Positions 34,605 through 43,585 are shown, counted from the stretch's first letter. The stretch: 64,000 nucleotides of DNA from Arenibaculum pallidiluteum (GCF_017355985.1 NZ_JAFIQU010000005.1:1-64000), one strand, 5' to 3'. Notes: generated from the letters alone by a model not told the origin. Numbers and translations are program-made.

Positions 34605-35462
34605 GTGCTCACCATCCTCTTCGACGGCGTCGCCTACGGCATGCTGCTGTTCATCCTGGCCTGCGGCCTCGCCGTGACGCTCGGCCTGATGAACTTCGTG
34701 AACCTGGCCCACGGTGCCTTCGCCATGGCGGGGGGCTACGTGACTGTGGTCCTGATGCAGCGTTTCGGCGTGCCCTTCCTGGCCTGCCTGCCGCTGGCCT
34801 TCGTCGCCACGGCGCTGCTCGGCGCGCTGGCCGAACGAACGCTCTACGCGCGGCTCTATTCACGCAGCCACCTCGACCAGGTGTTGTTCTCGATCGGCAT
34901 CGTCTTCATGTCGATCGCCGCTGTCGACTTCCTGATGGGATCCCAGCAGCAGATCGTGCAGATCCCCGCCTTCCTGCGCGGCCGGGTCGAGATCCTGGGG
35001 GTTGGCGTCGGCGTCTACCGCCTGCTGATCATCGGGCTGTGCGGGGTCCTGACGCTGCTGCTGCAATGGGCGCTGGCCTCGACGCGCTTCGGCAGCCAGC
35101 TCCGGGCGGCGGTGGACGACGCGCGGGCGGCCCGCGGCCTCGGGATCGAGGTCGGCCGGATCTTCGTTGTCACCTTCGCCGTCGGCTCGGGCCTCGCCGG
35201 CCTGGGCGGCGCCCTCTCGGCGGAGATCGTCGGGCTGGACCCGACCTTCCCGCTGAAGTTCATGCTGTACTTCCTGATCGTCGTGACCGTGGGCGGCACC
35301 TCGGGGCTGACGGGACCGCTGCTCGCCGCCCTGCTGCTCGGGGTGACCGACGTCGCGGGCAAGTACCTCGTGCCCGGCCTCGGCGCCTTCATCATCTACT
35401 TCGTCATGATCGCCATCCTGATGCTGAGGCCTCAGGGCCTCTTCGCCCGCGGCTCGGCCTGA
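34605..35462 (+). CDS. Liv-type ABC transporter permease (LivH-like)
   Basis: A 285-residue inner-membrane permease with about eight hydrophobic segments. GLMNFVNLAHGAFAMAGGYV near the N-terminus and VTVGGTSGLTGPLLAALLLG are typical of LivH. The GTG start follows GGAG. It pairs with the LivM-like gene 13 bases downstream to form the channel of the importer. Confidence 0.93.
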   Translation: MLTILFDGVAYGMLLFILACGLAVTLGLMNFVNLAHGAFAMAGGYVTVVLMQRFGVPFLACLPLAFVATALLGALAERTLYARLYSRSHLDQVLFSIGIVFMSIAAVDFLMGSQQQIVQIPAFLRGRVEILGVGVGVYRLLIIGLCGVLTLLLQWALASTRFGSQLRAAVDDARAARGLGIEVGRIFVVTFAVGSGLAGLGGALSAEIVGLDPTFPLKFMLYFLIVVTVGGTSGLTGPLLAALLLGVTDVAGKYLVPGLGAFIIYFVMIAILMLRPQGLFARGSA

Positions 35463-35475
35463 GAGGAGCAAGTCC

Positions 35476-36519
35476 GTGTCGGACGCATCCACCCTGAACG
35501 GCGCCGCCGCCCCCAGCGGGACCCCCAGCGGGACGCCCGCCTCCACGGCGCCCCGGGACTTCCTGATCGGCAAGTCCCGCTGGAAGCCGGCCGAGTTCGC
35601 ATTCTGGGCCGTCGCCGTCGGCGCGCTCTTCGCGCTCCCCGACCGCCATCTGCTGCTGAACGAGATCGCGATCCTCGGCCTTTTCACCCTGTCGCTCGAC
35701 CTGATCCTCGGCTTCGCCGGGATCGTGTCGCTGGGCCACGCGGCCTTCCTGGGCATCGGCGCCTATGCCGCCGGCCTGCTGACCAAGCACGGCGTGTCCG
35801 AGCCGCTGACGGGGCTGCTGGCTGCCGGCGCGCTGGCCGGGGCCGTGGGCTTCCTGTCGAGCTTCCTAATCCTGCGCGGCACCGACCTGACGCGGCTGAT
35901 GGTCACGCTCGGCGTCGCGCTGATCTTCCACGAGCTCGCCAACCGGCTCGACTGGATCACCGGCGGTGCCGACGGCCTGCTGGGCGTCGCGCCGGGGCCG
36001 ATCGCCGGGCTGTTCGAGTTCGACATCTTCGGCACCACCGCCTACGCCTACAGTCTGGCGGTGCTGTTCGTGCTGTTCCTGCTGGCGCGCCGGATCGTGC
36101 ATTCGCCGTTCGGCCTGTCCCTGCGCGCGCTCAAGGACAACCGGTTGCGGGCGGGATCCCTCGGCATCGCGTCCGCGCGCCGCATCGTCGCCGTCTACAC
36201 GCTGGCCGCCGTCTATGCCGGCATCGCCGGCGCCCTCCTGACGCAGACGACCCAGTTCGTCTCGCTGGAGATCCTGGACTTCGCCCGCTCGGCGGACGCG
36301 CTGCTGGTCCTCGTGATCGGCGGGACCGGCTATCTCTACGGGGGGCTGGTCGGGGCCGTCGCCTTCACGCTGCTGAAGGACGGGCTCTCGGCGATCACGC
36401 CGGCCTACTGGCTGTTCTGGATGGGCCTCTTCCTGGTGGTCCTCGTCCTGGTCGGGCGCGACCGGATGGTCGAGCGGGTGCGCGGCCTTCTGGCCCGCGC
36501 CGTGGGGAGGCGCGCATGA
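35476..36519 (+). CDS. Liv-type ABC transporter permease (LivM-like)
   Basis: A 347-residue permease. An N-terminal 35-residue hydrophilic extension (including a PSGTPSGTPAS repeat) precedes about nine hydrophobic segments. The family stretch LILGFAGIVSLGHAAFLGIG is present, and the EAA-like loop reads SLRALKDNRLRAGSLGI. The GTG start follows GAGGAG. It overlaps the LivG-like gene by four bases (ATGA). Confidence 0.93.
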   Translation: MSDASTLNGAAAPSGTPSGTPASTAPRDFLIGKSRWKPAEFAFWAVAVGALFALPDRHLLLNEIAILGLFTLSLDLILGFAGIVSLGHAAFLGIGAYAAGLLTKHGVSEPLTGLLAAGALAGAVGFLSSFLILRGTDLTRLMVTLGVALIFHELANRLDWITGGADGLLGVAPGPIAGLFEFDIFGTTAYAYSLAVLFVLFLLARRIVHSPFGLSLRALKDNRLRAGSLGIASARRIVAVYTLAAVYAGIAGALLTQTTQFVSLEILDFARSADALLVLVIGGTGYLYGGLVGAVAFTLLKDGLSAITPAYWLFWMGLFLVVLVLVGRDRMVERVRGLLARAVGRRA

Positions 36520-37289
36520 CCGTGGCATCCGAGTCCTCGATCGCGCTGGAGACGCGCGGCCTGACCAAGGATTTCGGCGGGTTCCGCGCGAATTCCGATG
36601 TCTCGATCGCAGTCCGGCGCGGCAGCCGCCATGCCCTGATCGGCCCCAACGGCGCCGGAAAGACGACCTTCGTGAACCTGCTGACCGGCGTGCTGTCGGC
36701 GACGGCGGGCTCTGTGCTGCTGGGCGGCGAGGACGTCACCCGGGCCTCGCCGCAGGCCCGGGTGCGCAAGGGCATGGCGCGGACCTTCCAGATCAACCAG
36801 CTTTTCGCGGACCTGACGCCGCTGGAGACCGTCGCGCTGGCGGTTTCGGAGCGCCTGGGCACGGGCGCGCAGTGGTGGCGGCGCTTGGGCACGCGCAGCG
36901 AGGTCGTGGACGAGGCGGCCGAGCTGCTGACGCGCATGCGCCTGGGCGACGTGATGACGCGCCGGACCGCGCAGCTTCCCTACGGCAAGCAGCGCCTGCT
37001 GGAGATGGCGGCGGCGCTCGCCTGCAGGCCGCAGGTGCTGCTGCTGGACGAGCCGGCGGCGGGCGTGCCCGAGGACGAGCGGCACGAGATCCTCGACATG
37101 GTCGAGGCGCTGCCGGCCGAGGTGACGGTGGTCCTGATCGAGCACGACATGGAGCTGGTCTTCTCCTTCGCCGACCGGATCTCCGTGCTGGTCCAGGGCG
37201 CCCTGTTCACCGAGGGGACGGTCGACGAGATCGCGCGGGACCCGCGCGTGCGCACGGTCTATCTGGGGGAGGAGGTCGTCCATGCCTGA
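36516..37289 (+). CDS. Liv-type ABC transporter ATP-binding protein (LivG-like)
   Basis: A 257-residue ABC ATPase. Walker A is GPNGAGKTTFVN; TFQINQLFADLT contains the Q-loop; Walker B is LLLDEPAAGVP and the H-loop IEHDMELV. The expected LSGG signature is replaced by LPYGKQRLLEMA, which is common in LivG proteins of aromatic-acid importers. It overlaps livM by four bases and the LivF-like gene by eight. Confidence 0.92.
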   Translation: MTVASESSIALETRGLTKDFGGFRANSDVSIAVRRGSRHALIGPNGAGKTTFVNLLTGVLSATAGSVLLGGEDVTRASPQARVRKGMARTFQINQLFADLTPLETVALAVSERLGTGAQWWRRLGTRSEVVDEAAELLTRMRLGDVMTRRTAQLPYGKQRLLEMAAALACRPQVLLLDEPAAGVPEDERHEILDMVEALPAEVTVVLIEHDMELVFSFADRISVLVQGALFTEGTVDEIARDPRVRTVYLGEEVVHA

Positions 37290-38022
37290 GATCCTGTCGG
37301 TCGAGGGCCTGGTCGCCGGCTACGGCGAGGCCGTGGTGCTGAATGGGCTGGACCTCGCGCTGGAGGAGGGCCGCTCGCTTGCCCTGCTGGGCCGCAACGG
37401 TGTCGGGAAGACGACGCTGATCGACACCCTCGTGGGGCTGACGACGCGCGTCGCTGGAACGATCCGCTTCGCCGGGCGCGACGTGACCCGGCTCCGGGCC
37501 GAGCAACGGGCCGCCGCGGGCATCGGCTGGGTCCCGCAGGAGCGGAACACCTTCCGCTCCCTGACCGTCGAGGAGAACCTGACCTCGGTGGCCCGGCCGG
37601 GGCCCTGGGGGCTCGCGCGGGTCTACGAGATGTTCCCGCGCCTTGCCGAGCGGCGGCGCAACCTCGGAAACCAGCTTTCCGGGGGCGAGCAGCAGATGCT
37701 GGCGGTCGGGCGCGCCCTCATGCTCAACCCCAGGCTTCTGCTGCTGGACGAGCCGCTGGAGGGGCTGGCGCCCATCATCGTGGACGAGCTGCTGGCGGCG
37801 ATTCGCCGGCTGATCCGGGACGAGGGGCTGTCGGTGATCCTGGTGGAGCAGAAGGCGCGCAAGATCCTGCCGGTGACCGACATGGCCGTAATCCTGGACC
37901 GCGGCGCCGTGGTGCATTACTCCACGTCCCAGGACCTGCTGGCGGACGAGGCGGCGCTTGCCCTGCATCTCGGCGTCGGCGAGCGCCCGGCCCGACCCGC
38001 CCGGCGCCGGGTCGTTTCCTGA
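37282..38022 (+). CDS. Liv-type ABC transporter ATP-binding protein (LivF-like)
   Basis: A 246-residue ABC ATPase, second of the pair. Walker A is GRNGVGKTTLID, the signature is LSGGEQQMLAVG, Walker B is LLLLDEPLEGLAP and the following E-loop is normal. The H-loop position reads LVEQKARK, with Gln in place of the usual His, as in many LivF proteins. It ends the importer operon; a MetE-like gene follows 26 bases later and may be co-transcribed. Confidence 0.92.
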   Translation: MPEILSVEGLVAGYGEAVVLNGLDLALEEGRSLALLGRNGVGKTTLIDTLVGLTTRVAGTIRFAGRDVTRLRAEQRAAAGIGWVPQERNTFRSLTVEENLTSVARPGPWGLARVYEMFPRLAERRRNLGNQLSGGEQQMLAVGRALMLNPRLLLLDEPLEGLAPIIVDELLAAIRRLIRDEGLSVILVEQKARKILPVTDMAVILDRGAVVHYSTSQDLLADEAALALHLGVGERPARPARRRVVS

Positions 38023-38048
38023 AGCATCAGTATCTCGGGAGGATTTCC

Positions 38049-39149
38049 ATGCATCGCTCCACGCCCCCGTTCCGCGCCGACATGGTCGGCAGCCTGCTGC
38101 GGACGGCGCCGCTCAAGGAGGCGCGCGAGAAGCGCGAGAAGGGCGAGCTCGCGGCCGATGGGCTGCGCGCCGTCGAGGACCAGGAGATCCGGAAGATCAT
38201 CGCCCGGCAGGAGACGATCGGCCTCGAGGCGGTGACCGACGGCGAGTTCCGCCGGGCCTTCTGGCACTACGACTTCCTCGAGCACCTGGACGGCGTCGAG
38301 GGCTTCTGGATGGAGCAGGGCGTCCAGTTCAAGGGCGTCCAGCTCAAGCCCAAGGGCCTGCGGGTGAACGGCCGTCTCGGCTTCTCCTCGCACCCCATGA
38401 TCGAGCACTTCCGCTTCGTGAAGGAGAACACCTCGCGGGTGGCGAAGATGACGATCCCGTCTCCGTCCATGCTGCATTACCGCGCGGGGCGGCAGATGAT
38501 CGACCAGGCGGTCTATCCCGAGATGGAGCCGTTCTACGCGGATCTCGGCGCCGCCTACAACAAGGCGGTCGGCGCCTTCGCGGAGGCGGGCTGCCGCTAC
38601 CTGCAGCTCGACGATGTCAGCTTCGCCTATCTCTGCGATCCCGAGCAGCGCCGGATGCTGGCCGAGCGCGGCGACGATCCCGCGAAGCAGCCCGAGATCT
38701 ATGCCGGCATGATCAACCGGGCGGTGCGCGGGCGGCCCGCCGACATGCGGATCACCATGCATCTGTGCCGCGGCAACTTCCGCTCGACCTTCATCGCGTC
38801 GGGCGGCTACGAGCCGGTCGCCGAGATCCTGTTCAACGGGATCGACGTGGACGGCTACTTCATGGAATGGGACACCGACCGCGCCGGCGGGTTCGAGCCG
38901 CTGCGCTTCCTGCCCAAGGGCAAGACCGTGGTGCTCGGCCTGGTGACCTCCAAGACCGGCACGCTCGAGAAGAAGGACGACATCAAGCGCAGGATCGACG
39001 AGGCCGCGAAGTTCGCGCCGCTCGACCAGCTCTGCCTGTCGCCGCAATGCGGCTTCGCCTCGACCGAGGAGGGCAACACGCTCGCCGAGGACGAGCAGTG
39101 GCGCAAGCTCGAGATGATCGTCGAGATCGCGCGCGAAGTCTGGGGCTGA
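38049..39149 (+). CDS. MetE-like cobalamin-independent methyltransferase
   Basis: A 366-residue zinc methyltransferase related to the C-terminal half of MetE, of the short stand-alone type. The zinc ligands of MetE align well: His238 and Cys240 in TMHLCRGNF, Glu273 in FMEWDTD and Cys334 in SPQCGFAST. The N-terminal DMVGSLLR is a family motif. The short form lacks the duplicated N-terminal barrel, so methyl donor and acceptor may differ from folate and homocysteine. Its place 26 bases behind the Liv importer suggests it uses the imported compound, possibly by demethylating a methoxylated substrate; this is speculation. Confidence 0.85.
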   Translation: MHRSTPPFRADMVGSLLRTAPLKEAREKREKGELAADGLRAVEDQEIRKIIARQETIGLEAVTDGEFRRAFWHYDFLEHLDGVEGFWMEQGVQFKGVQLKPKGLRVNGRLGFSSHPMIEHFRFVKENTSRVAKMTIPSPSMLHYRAGRQMIDQAVYPEMEPFYADLGAAYNKAVGAFAEAGCRYLQLDDVSFAYLCDPEQRRMLAERGDDPAKQPEIYAGMINRAVRGRPADMRITMHLCRGNFRSTFIASGGYEPVAEILFNGIDVDGYFMEWDTDRAGGFEPLRFLPKGKTVVLGLVTSKTGTLEKKDDIKRRIDEAAKFAPLDQLCLSPQCGFASTEEGNTLAEDEQWRKLEMIVEIAREVWG

Positions 39150-39158
39150 GTGCCACCC

Positions 39159-39188
39159 AAGGGGCCGCGCCGGGCGACGCGGCCCCTT
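39159..39188 (+). terminator. hairpin terminator after the MetE-like gene
   Basis: AAGGGGCCGCG and CGCGGCCCCTT form a perfect 11-bp stem with an 8-base loop, nine bases after the stop codon. It closes the Liv/MetE-like transcription unit. Confidence 0.65.
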
Positions 39189-39281
39189 CCAAGATCGTGA
39201 TCCCAGCGGTGTGCAGGCCGCTGACCGGCGGAGCTCCGGCGTGGCACAATGGGGCTCAACGGATTGTGTCCCAGACCCGCC

Positions 39282-40028
39282 ATGCGCATCGCTCTGCTTG
39301 CCGACATCCACGCCAATCGTGAAGCCCTGGAGGCCTGCCTGGCGGATGCCCGTGCCCAGGCGGTGACCGGCTTCGCCGTCCTCGGCGATCTCGTCGGCTA
39401 CGGCGCCGACCCCGGCTGGGTCGTGGACGCCGTCGCCGAGCTGGCCGCAGCGGGCGCGCCTGTCGTTCAGGGGAACCATGACGAGGCCGCCGCCGCCCAG
39501 GAGCCGGACCCGCGGATGCGGCCCGAGGCCGCCAAGGCGATCCGCTGGACGCGGGAGCGGCTGGGGCCCGCGCGCCGCGCCTTCCTCGCAGGCTTGCCGG
39601 CGACCGTCGTGCTGGGCGAGGCGCTGCTCGTCCATGCCAATGCCTGGGAGCCCGGGCGCTGGGGCTACGTCACGGGCCCCATCGATGCCCGCCGCAGCAT
39701 CGAGGCGAACCCGCTCCCCTATGCCTTCTGCGGGCACGTCCATATCCCGGCCCTGTACGACCGCCGGGCGGACGGCGTCGTCTCGACCTACCGGCCGGTG
39801 GCGGGGTCGGGCATCCCGCTGCCGCGTCAGCGCCGATGGCTGGCGGTGCTCGGGGCGGTGGGCCAGCCGCGCGACGGCGATCCCGCGGCGTCCTATGCGA
39901 TCTTCGACGCCCAGGCGCGGGTCCTGACCTACCGTCGCGTGCCCTATGACGTGGACAGTGCGGCCCGGAAGGTGCTGGAAGCCGGGCTGCCGGCGAGCCT
40001 GGCGCGCCGCCTGATCGAGGGGAGGTGA
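39282..40028 (+). CDS. metallophosphoesterase family protein
   Basis: A 248-residue calcineurin-like phosphoesterase with all metal-binding blocks: LLADIHANREA (DxH), LGDLVGYG (GDxxG), GNHDEA (GNHD) and CGHVHIP (GHxH). It is of the YfcE/diadenosine-phosphatase-like group. It lies five bases before a kinase-UspA fusion gene, so the two are almost certainly co-expressed. It could reverse phosphorylation by the kinase, but this subgroup often acts on nucleotides or lipids, so that is open. The ATG giving MRIALLAD is chosen. Confidence 0.9.
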   Translation: MRIALLADIHANREALEACLADARAQAVTGFAVLGDLVGYGADPGWVVDAVAELAAAGAPVVQGNHDEAAAAQEPDPRMRPEAAKAIRWTRERLGPARRAFLAGLPATVVLGEALLVHANAWEPGRWGYVTGPIDARRSIEANPLPYAFCGHVHIPALYDRRADGVVSTYRPVAGSGIPLPRQRRWLAVLGAVGQPRDGDPAASYAIFDAQARVLTYRRVPYDVDSAARKVLEAGLPASLARRLIEGR

Positions 40029-40032
40029 TCCG

Positions 40033-41496
40033 ATGGCGAGGAGACGGCCGGCCAAGGGGCAGGTGATCGGCGGCTTCACGCTGCTGGAGCGCATCCACGA
40101 CGGCGAGATGTCAACGGTCTGGATGGTCCGGCGCGAGGGCGCGGAGGGGCACGGGGAGGAGGACTTCCCCATGGCCATGAAGATCCCGCGCCTCGGATAC
40201 GGCGACGACCCGGTCTCGATCGTGGGCTTCGAGGTCGAGCAGATGATCCTGCCCAGGCTCACGGGGCCGCACGTGCCGCGCTATGTGGCGGGGGCGGACT
40301 TCTCGGAGCAGGCCTTCATCGTGACGGAGTTCGTGCAGGGCGAGCCGCTGGGCGCGCTGGCCGAGGGGGCGCCCCTGCCCGCGGAGCAGGTCGCCGACAT
40401 CGGGGCCAGGGTCGCGACGGCGCTGCACGACCTGCACCGCCAGCACGTGATCCACCTGGACGTGAAGCCCGCCAACGTGATCTTCCGACCCGGGGGCGCC
40501 GCGGTGCTGATCGACTATGGCCTGTCGCGGCACGACCAGCTTCCGGACTTCCTCGCCGAGGAGTTCCGGATCCCCATGGGCACCGGCGCCTACATGGCTC
40601 CCGAGCAGGTGCTGGGCTCGCGCGACGACCCGCGCAGCGACATCTTCGCCCTGGGCGCCGTGCTGTACCGCCTGGCGACGGGGCGCTTTCCGTTCGGCAC
40701 GCCAGCCTCGGTCGGCGGGCTGCGCCGGCGCCTCTATCGCGACCCGGTGCCCCCGCGCGCCATCGTGCCGCGCTGCCCCGCCTGGCTGCAGGAGGTGATC
40801 CTGCGCTGCCTGGAGGTCGATCCGGATGCGCGCTACGACACGGCGGCGCAACTGGCCCTGATGCTGCGGAACCCCGGCCAGGTGGTGCTGACGGACCGTG
40901 CCGAGCGTTCCGGGCGGGACGGTCGCGTCGCCGTGCTGCGGCGCTGGTTCCGCGCCATCGGGGCCGATGCTCCGGCCAGGCGGACGGCGGCGGCCCAGCT
41001 CTCTGCGGCACCCTTCGTTGCGGTGGCGGTCGATGTCGGCAATGCCGCCGGGGCGCTGCTGGAAGCCCAGCGCAGGAGCGTTCTCGGCCTCGTCCGCGCC
41101 ACGCCCGGCGCGCGTCTCGCGTGCCTTGCCGTGCTGAAGACGGCCCGCTTCGGCATGGACATGAATGTCGACGCCGAGGGCAACAACCTCCACGTCAAGG
41201 TGCTGCTCGCGCTAAGGCAGTGGGCGCAGCCCATGGGGCTGCCGCAGGACAGCGTCACCTTCCACGTGCTGGAGGCGCCGGACCCCGCCGCGGCGATCGT
41301 CGACTACGCCGCCGCGAACCACGTCGATCACCTGATCGTCGGAGCCCGCGGCCATTCGGCGGTGCGCCGCTATCTCGGCAGCGTCTCGTCCCAGGTGGTG
41401 GCGCAGGCGCCGTGCACGGTCACGGTGGTGCGCGCGGCGGAGGCGCCGGCAGTGCCGGTTCCCGCCGGGGGCGATGGAGGTATGTCGGTTCCCTAG
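40033..41496 (+). CDS. Ser/Thr protein kinase fused to a UspA domain
   Basis: A 487-residue fusion. Residues about 12-275 form a eukaryotic-type kinase: Lys50 in FPMAMKIPR, catalytic Asp143 in HLDVKPANV (with K145 and N148), Asp161 in IDYGLS in place of DFG, and APEQV at 189. The glycine loop is degenerate (HDGEMSTVW). Residues about 330-465 form a universal stress protein domain with an ATP-binding-type loop, GARG then YLGS. No transmembrane segment is seen, unlike most PASTA-type bacterial kinases. The start follows GGGGAGGTG. It is paired with the metallophosphoesterase. The UspA part could sense ATP or stress; targets are unknown. Confidence 0.88.
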   Translation: MARRRPAKGQVIGGFTLLERIHDGEMSTVWMVRREGAEGHGEEDFPMAMKIPRLGYGDDPVSIVGFEVEQMILPRLTGPHVPRYVAGADFSEQAFIVTEFVQGEPLGALAEGAPLPAEQVADIGARVATALHDLHRQHVIHLDVKPANVIFRPGGAAVLIDYGLSRHDQLPDFLAEEFRIPMGTGAYMAPEQVLGSRDDPRSDIFALGAVLYRLATGRFPFGTPASVGGLRRRLYRDPVPPRAIVPRCPAWLQEVILRCLEVDPDARYDTAAQLALMLRNPGQVVLTDRAERSGRDGRVAVLRRWFRAIGADAPARRTAAAQLSAAPFVAVAVDVGNAAGALLEAQRRSVLGLVRATPGARLACLAVLKTARFGMDMNVDAEGNNLHVKVLLALRQWAQPMGLPQDSVTFHVLEAPDPAAAIVDYAAANHVDHLIVGARGHSAVRRYLGSVSSQVVAQAPCTVTVVRAAEAPAVPVPAGGDGGMSVP

Positions 41497-41585
41497 GCGA
41501 TCCCGGGGGTGCGACGGGGCGCCGCGGTCGGCTAGAGTGCGCGCCCGATCTGAAAAGACCAATCAAGAAGGGAGAAGGACGGAAA

Positions 41586-42695
41586 ATGGATGTGCGTGCC
41601 GCAGTCGCCTGGGAGGCCGGCAAGCCCCTCAGCATCGAGACGGTCCAGCTCGAGGGACCGCGCGAGGGCGAGGTGCTGGTCGAGGTGAAGGCCACCGGCC
41701 TCTGCCACACCGACAAGTACACGCTCTCGGGCGCCGACCCGGAGGGGCTTTTCCCCGCGATCCTGGGCCATGAGGGCGCGGGCGTCGTCGTCGACGTCGG
41801 CCCCGGCGTCAGGAGCCTGCGCAAGGGCGACCACGTGATCCCGCTCTACACGCCGGAATGCCGCGAGTGCGAATACTGCCTGAGCCAGAAGACCAACCTG
41901 TGCCAGGCGATCCGCGCCACCCAGGGCCAGGGCCTGATGCCCGACGGGACCAGCCGCTTCTCGCTGGGCGGCAAGCCGATCCACCACTACATGGGCACCT
42001 CGACCTTCGCGAACTACACGGTCCTGCCCGAGATCGCGCTCGCGAAGATCCGCGAGGACGCTCCCTTCGACAAGGTCTGCTACATCGGCTGCGGCGTCAC
42101 CACCGGCATCGGCGCCGTGATCTACACCGCGCGGGTCGAGGCCGGCTCCAAGGTCGTCGTCTTCGGCCTGGGCGGCATCGGCCTGAACGTGATCCAGGGC
42201 GCCCGGATGGTCGGGGCCGACATGATCGTCGGCGTCGACATCAACCCGGCCCGCGAGGCGATGGCCCGCAAGTTCGGGATGACGCATTTCGTCAATCCCA
42301 AGGAGGTCGAGGGCGACCTCGTCCCCTATCTCGTCAGCCTGACCAAGGGCGGCGCCGACTACAGCTTCGAATGCGTGGGCAACCCGACGCTGATGCGCCA
42401 GGCGCTGGAATGCTGCCACAAGGGCTGGGGCGTCTCGACCATCATCGGCGTGGCCGCCGCCGGTCAGGAGATCTCCACCCGGCCGTTCCAGCTCGTCACC
42501 GGGCGGGTGTGGCAGGGCTCGGCCTTCGGTGGGGCGAGGGGCCGCACCGACGTCCCCAAGATCGTCGACTGGTACATGGAAGGCCGGATCAACATCGACG
42601 ACATGATCACGCACACCATGCCGCTGGATCGCATCAACGACGGCTTCGATCTGATGACGCGCGGGGAATCCATCCGCAGCGTGGTGATCTACTGA
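41586..42695 (+). CDS. frmA: S-(hydroxymethyl)glutathione dehydrogenase / class III alcohol dehydrogenase
   Basis: A 369-residue zinc alcohol dehydrogenase of class III. It oxidises S-hydroxymethylglutathione, formed from formaldehyde and glutathione, to S-formylglutathione with NAD. The catalytic zinc ligands are Cys40 (GLCHTDKYT), His62 (GHEGAGVV) and a Cys in FECVGN; the structural zinc set is Cys92, 95, 98 and 106 (CRECEYC...C). The nucleotide fold reads FGLGGIGLNVIQG. The ATG lies after GGGAGAAGGA. Its stop overlaps the start of fghA. Confidence 0.95.
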   Translation: MDVRAAVAWEAGKPLSIETVQLEGPREGEVLVEVKATGLCHTDKYTLSGADPEGLFPAILGHEGAGVVVDVGPGVRSLRKGDHVIPLYTPECRECEYCLSQKTNLCQAIRATQGQGLMPDGTSRFSLGGKPIHHYMGTSTFANYTVLPEIALAKIREDAPFDKVCYIGCGVTTGIGAVIYTARVEAGSKVVVFGLGGIGLNVIQGARMVGADMIVGVDINPAREAMARKFGMTHFVNPKEVEGDLVPYLVSLTKGGADYSFECVGNPTLMRQALECCHKGWGVSTIIGVAAAGQEISTRPFQLVTGRVWQGSAFGGARGRTDVPKIVDWYMEGRINIDDMITHTMPLDRINDGFDLMTRGESIRSVVIY

Positions 42696-43546
42696 TGGCG
42701 GCCGCGTTCCAGACCCGGTCCGAGCATCGCTGCCACGGCGGCAGGATGGGCTTCTACAGCCACGCCTCGGCCGAGACGGGGACGGAGATGCGCTTCTCCG
42801 TCTTCGTTCCCCCGCAGGCCGAGCGCGGTCCCGTGCCGGCGGTCTACTTCCTCGCCGGGCTGACCTGCACCGAGGAGACCTTCATGATCAAGGCGGGCGC
42901 CCAGCGCCTCGCCGCCGAGCATGGGCTGGTTCTCGTCGCCCCGGACACCAGCCCGCGCGGACTCGGCCTTCCCGGCGAGGACGACGACTGGGACTTCGGG
43001 ACCGGCGCCGGCTTCTACCTGAACGCGGCGGCCGAGCCCTGGGCGCCGCACTACCGCATGTTCGCCTATGTGAACGAGGAACTGCCGACCCTGATCGAAG
43101 CCGGCTTCCCCGTCCAGGCCGGGCGGCGCGGCATCATGGGCCATTCCATGGGCGGCCACGGCGCCCTGGTTATCTCGCTGCGCGAGCCCGCGCGCTGGGC
43201 CTCGGTCTCGGCCTTCGCGCCGATCTCGAACCCTGTCGCGGTGCCCTGGGGCGAGAAGGCCTTCGGCAACTATCTGGGGCCGGACCGCGCGGCCTGGGCG
43301 GAGTGGGACGCGAGCGCGCTGATGCGCCGGCAGCCGCGCCAGGACGCGATCCTGGTGGACCAGGGGACGGAGGACCAGTTCCTGACCGTCCAGCTCCGGC
43401 CCGAGGCGCTGGAGGAGGCGGCGGCGAGCTCGGGTCAGAAGCTGACGCTGCGCCGGCAGCAGGGCTACGACCACTCCTACTGGTTCATCCAGACCTTCAT
43501 GGCGGACCACATGGCCTGGCACGCCCGGGCCCTGCTCGGGGCCTGA
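42695..43546 (+). CDS. fghA: S-formylglutathione hydrolase
   Basis: A 283-residue esterase D-type hydrolase that turns S-formylglutathione into formate and glutathione, the step after FrmA. The nucleophile lies in IMGHSMGGHGAL and the His in GYDHSYWFI; YFLAGLTCTEETFMIKAG is a family signature. It starts at TGATG, overlapping the frmA stop, which gives obligate coupling. A long palindrome follows the stop. Confidence 0.95.
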   Translation: MAAAFQTRSEHRCHGGRMGFYSHASAETGTEMRFSVFVPPQAERGPVPAVYFLAGLTCTEETFMIKAGAQRLAAEHGLVLVAPDTSPRGLGLPGEDDDWDFGTGAGFYLNAAAEPWAPHYRMFAYVNEELPTLIEAGFPVQAGRRGIMGHSMGGHGALVISLREPARWASVSAFAPISNPVAVPWGEKAFGNYLGPDRAAWAEWDASALMRRQPRQDAILVDQGTEDQFLTVQLRPEALEEAAASSGQKLTLRRQQGYDHSYWFIQTFMADHMAWHARALLGA

Positions 43547-43555
43547 CGCCCCAGC

Positions 43556-43585
43556 GTCCCGCGGCCGTCCGGACGGCCGCGGGAC
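43556..43585. terminator. 30-base perfect palindrome after fghA
   Basis: Two 15-base arms (GTCCCGCGGCCGTCC and its complement) meet without a spacer, nine bases after the fghA stop. It is the likely terminator of the frmA-fghA unit. Confidence 0.6.

Noticed and set aside
36960-37000. LivG-like ATPase appears to lack the LSGGQ signature
   Set aside because: LPYGKQRxLE is a common form in LivG proteins, so it is not evidence of loss of function.
37917-40262. A 781-codon minus-strand frame opposite the MetE-like and phosphoesterase genes
   Set aside because: The plus-strand genes have strong family motifs; the minus-strand frame has none.
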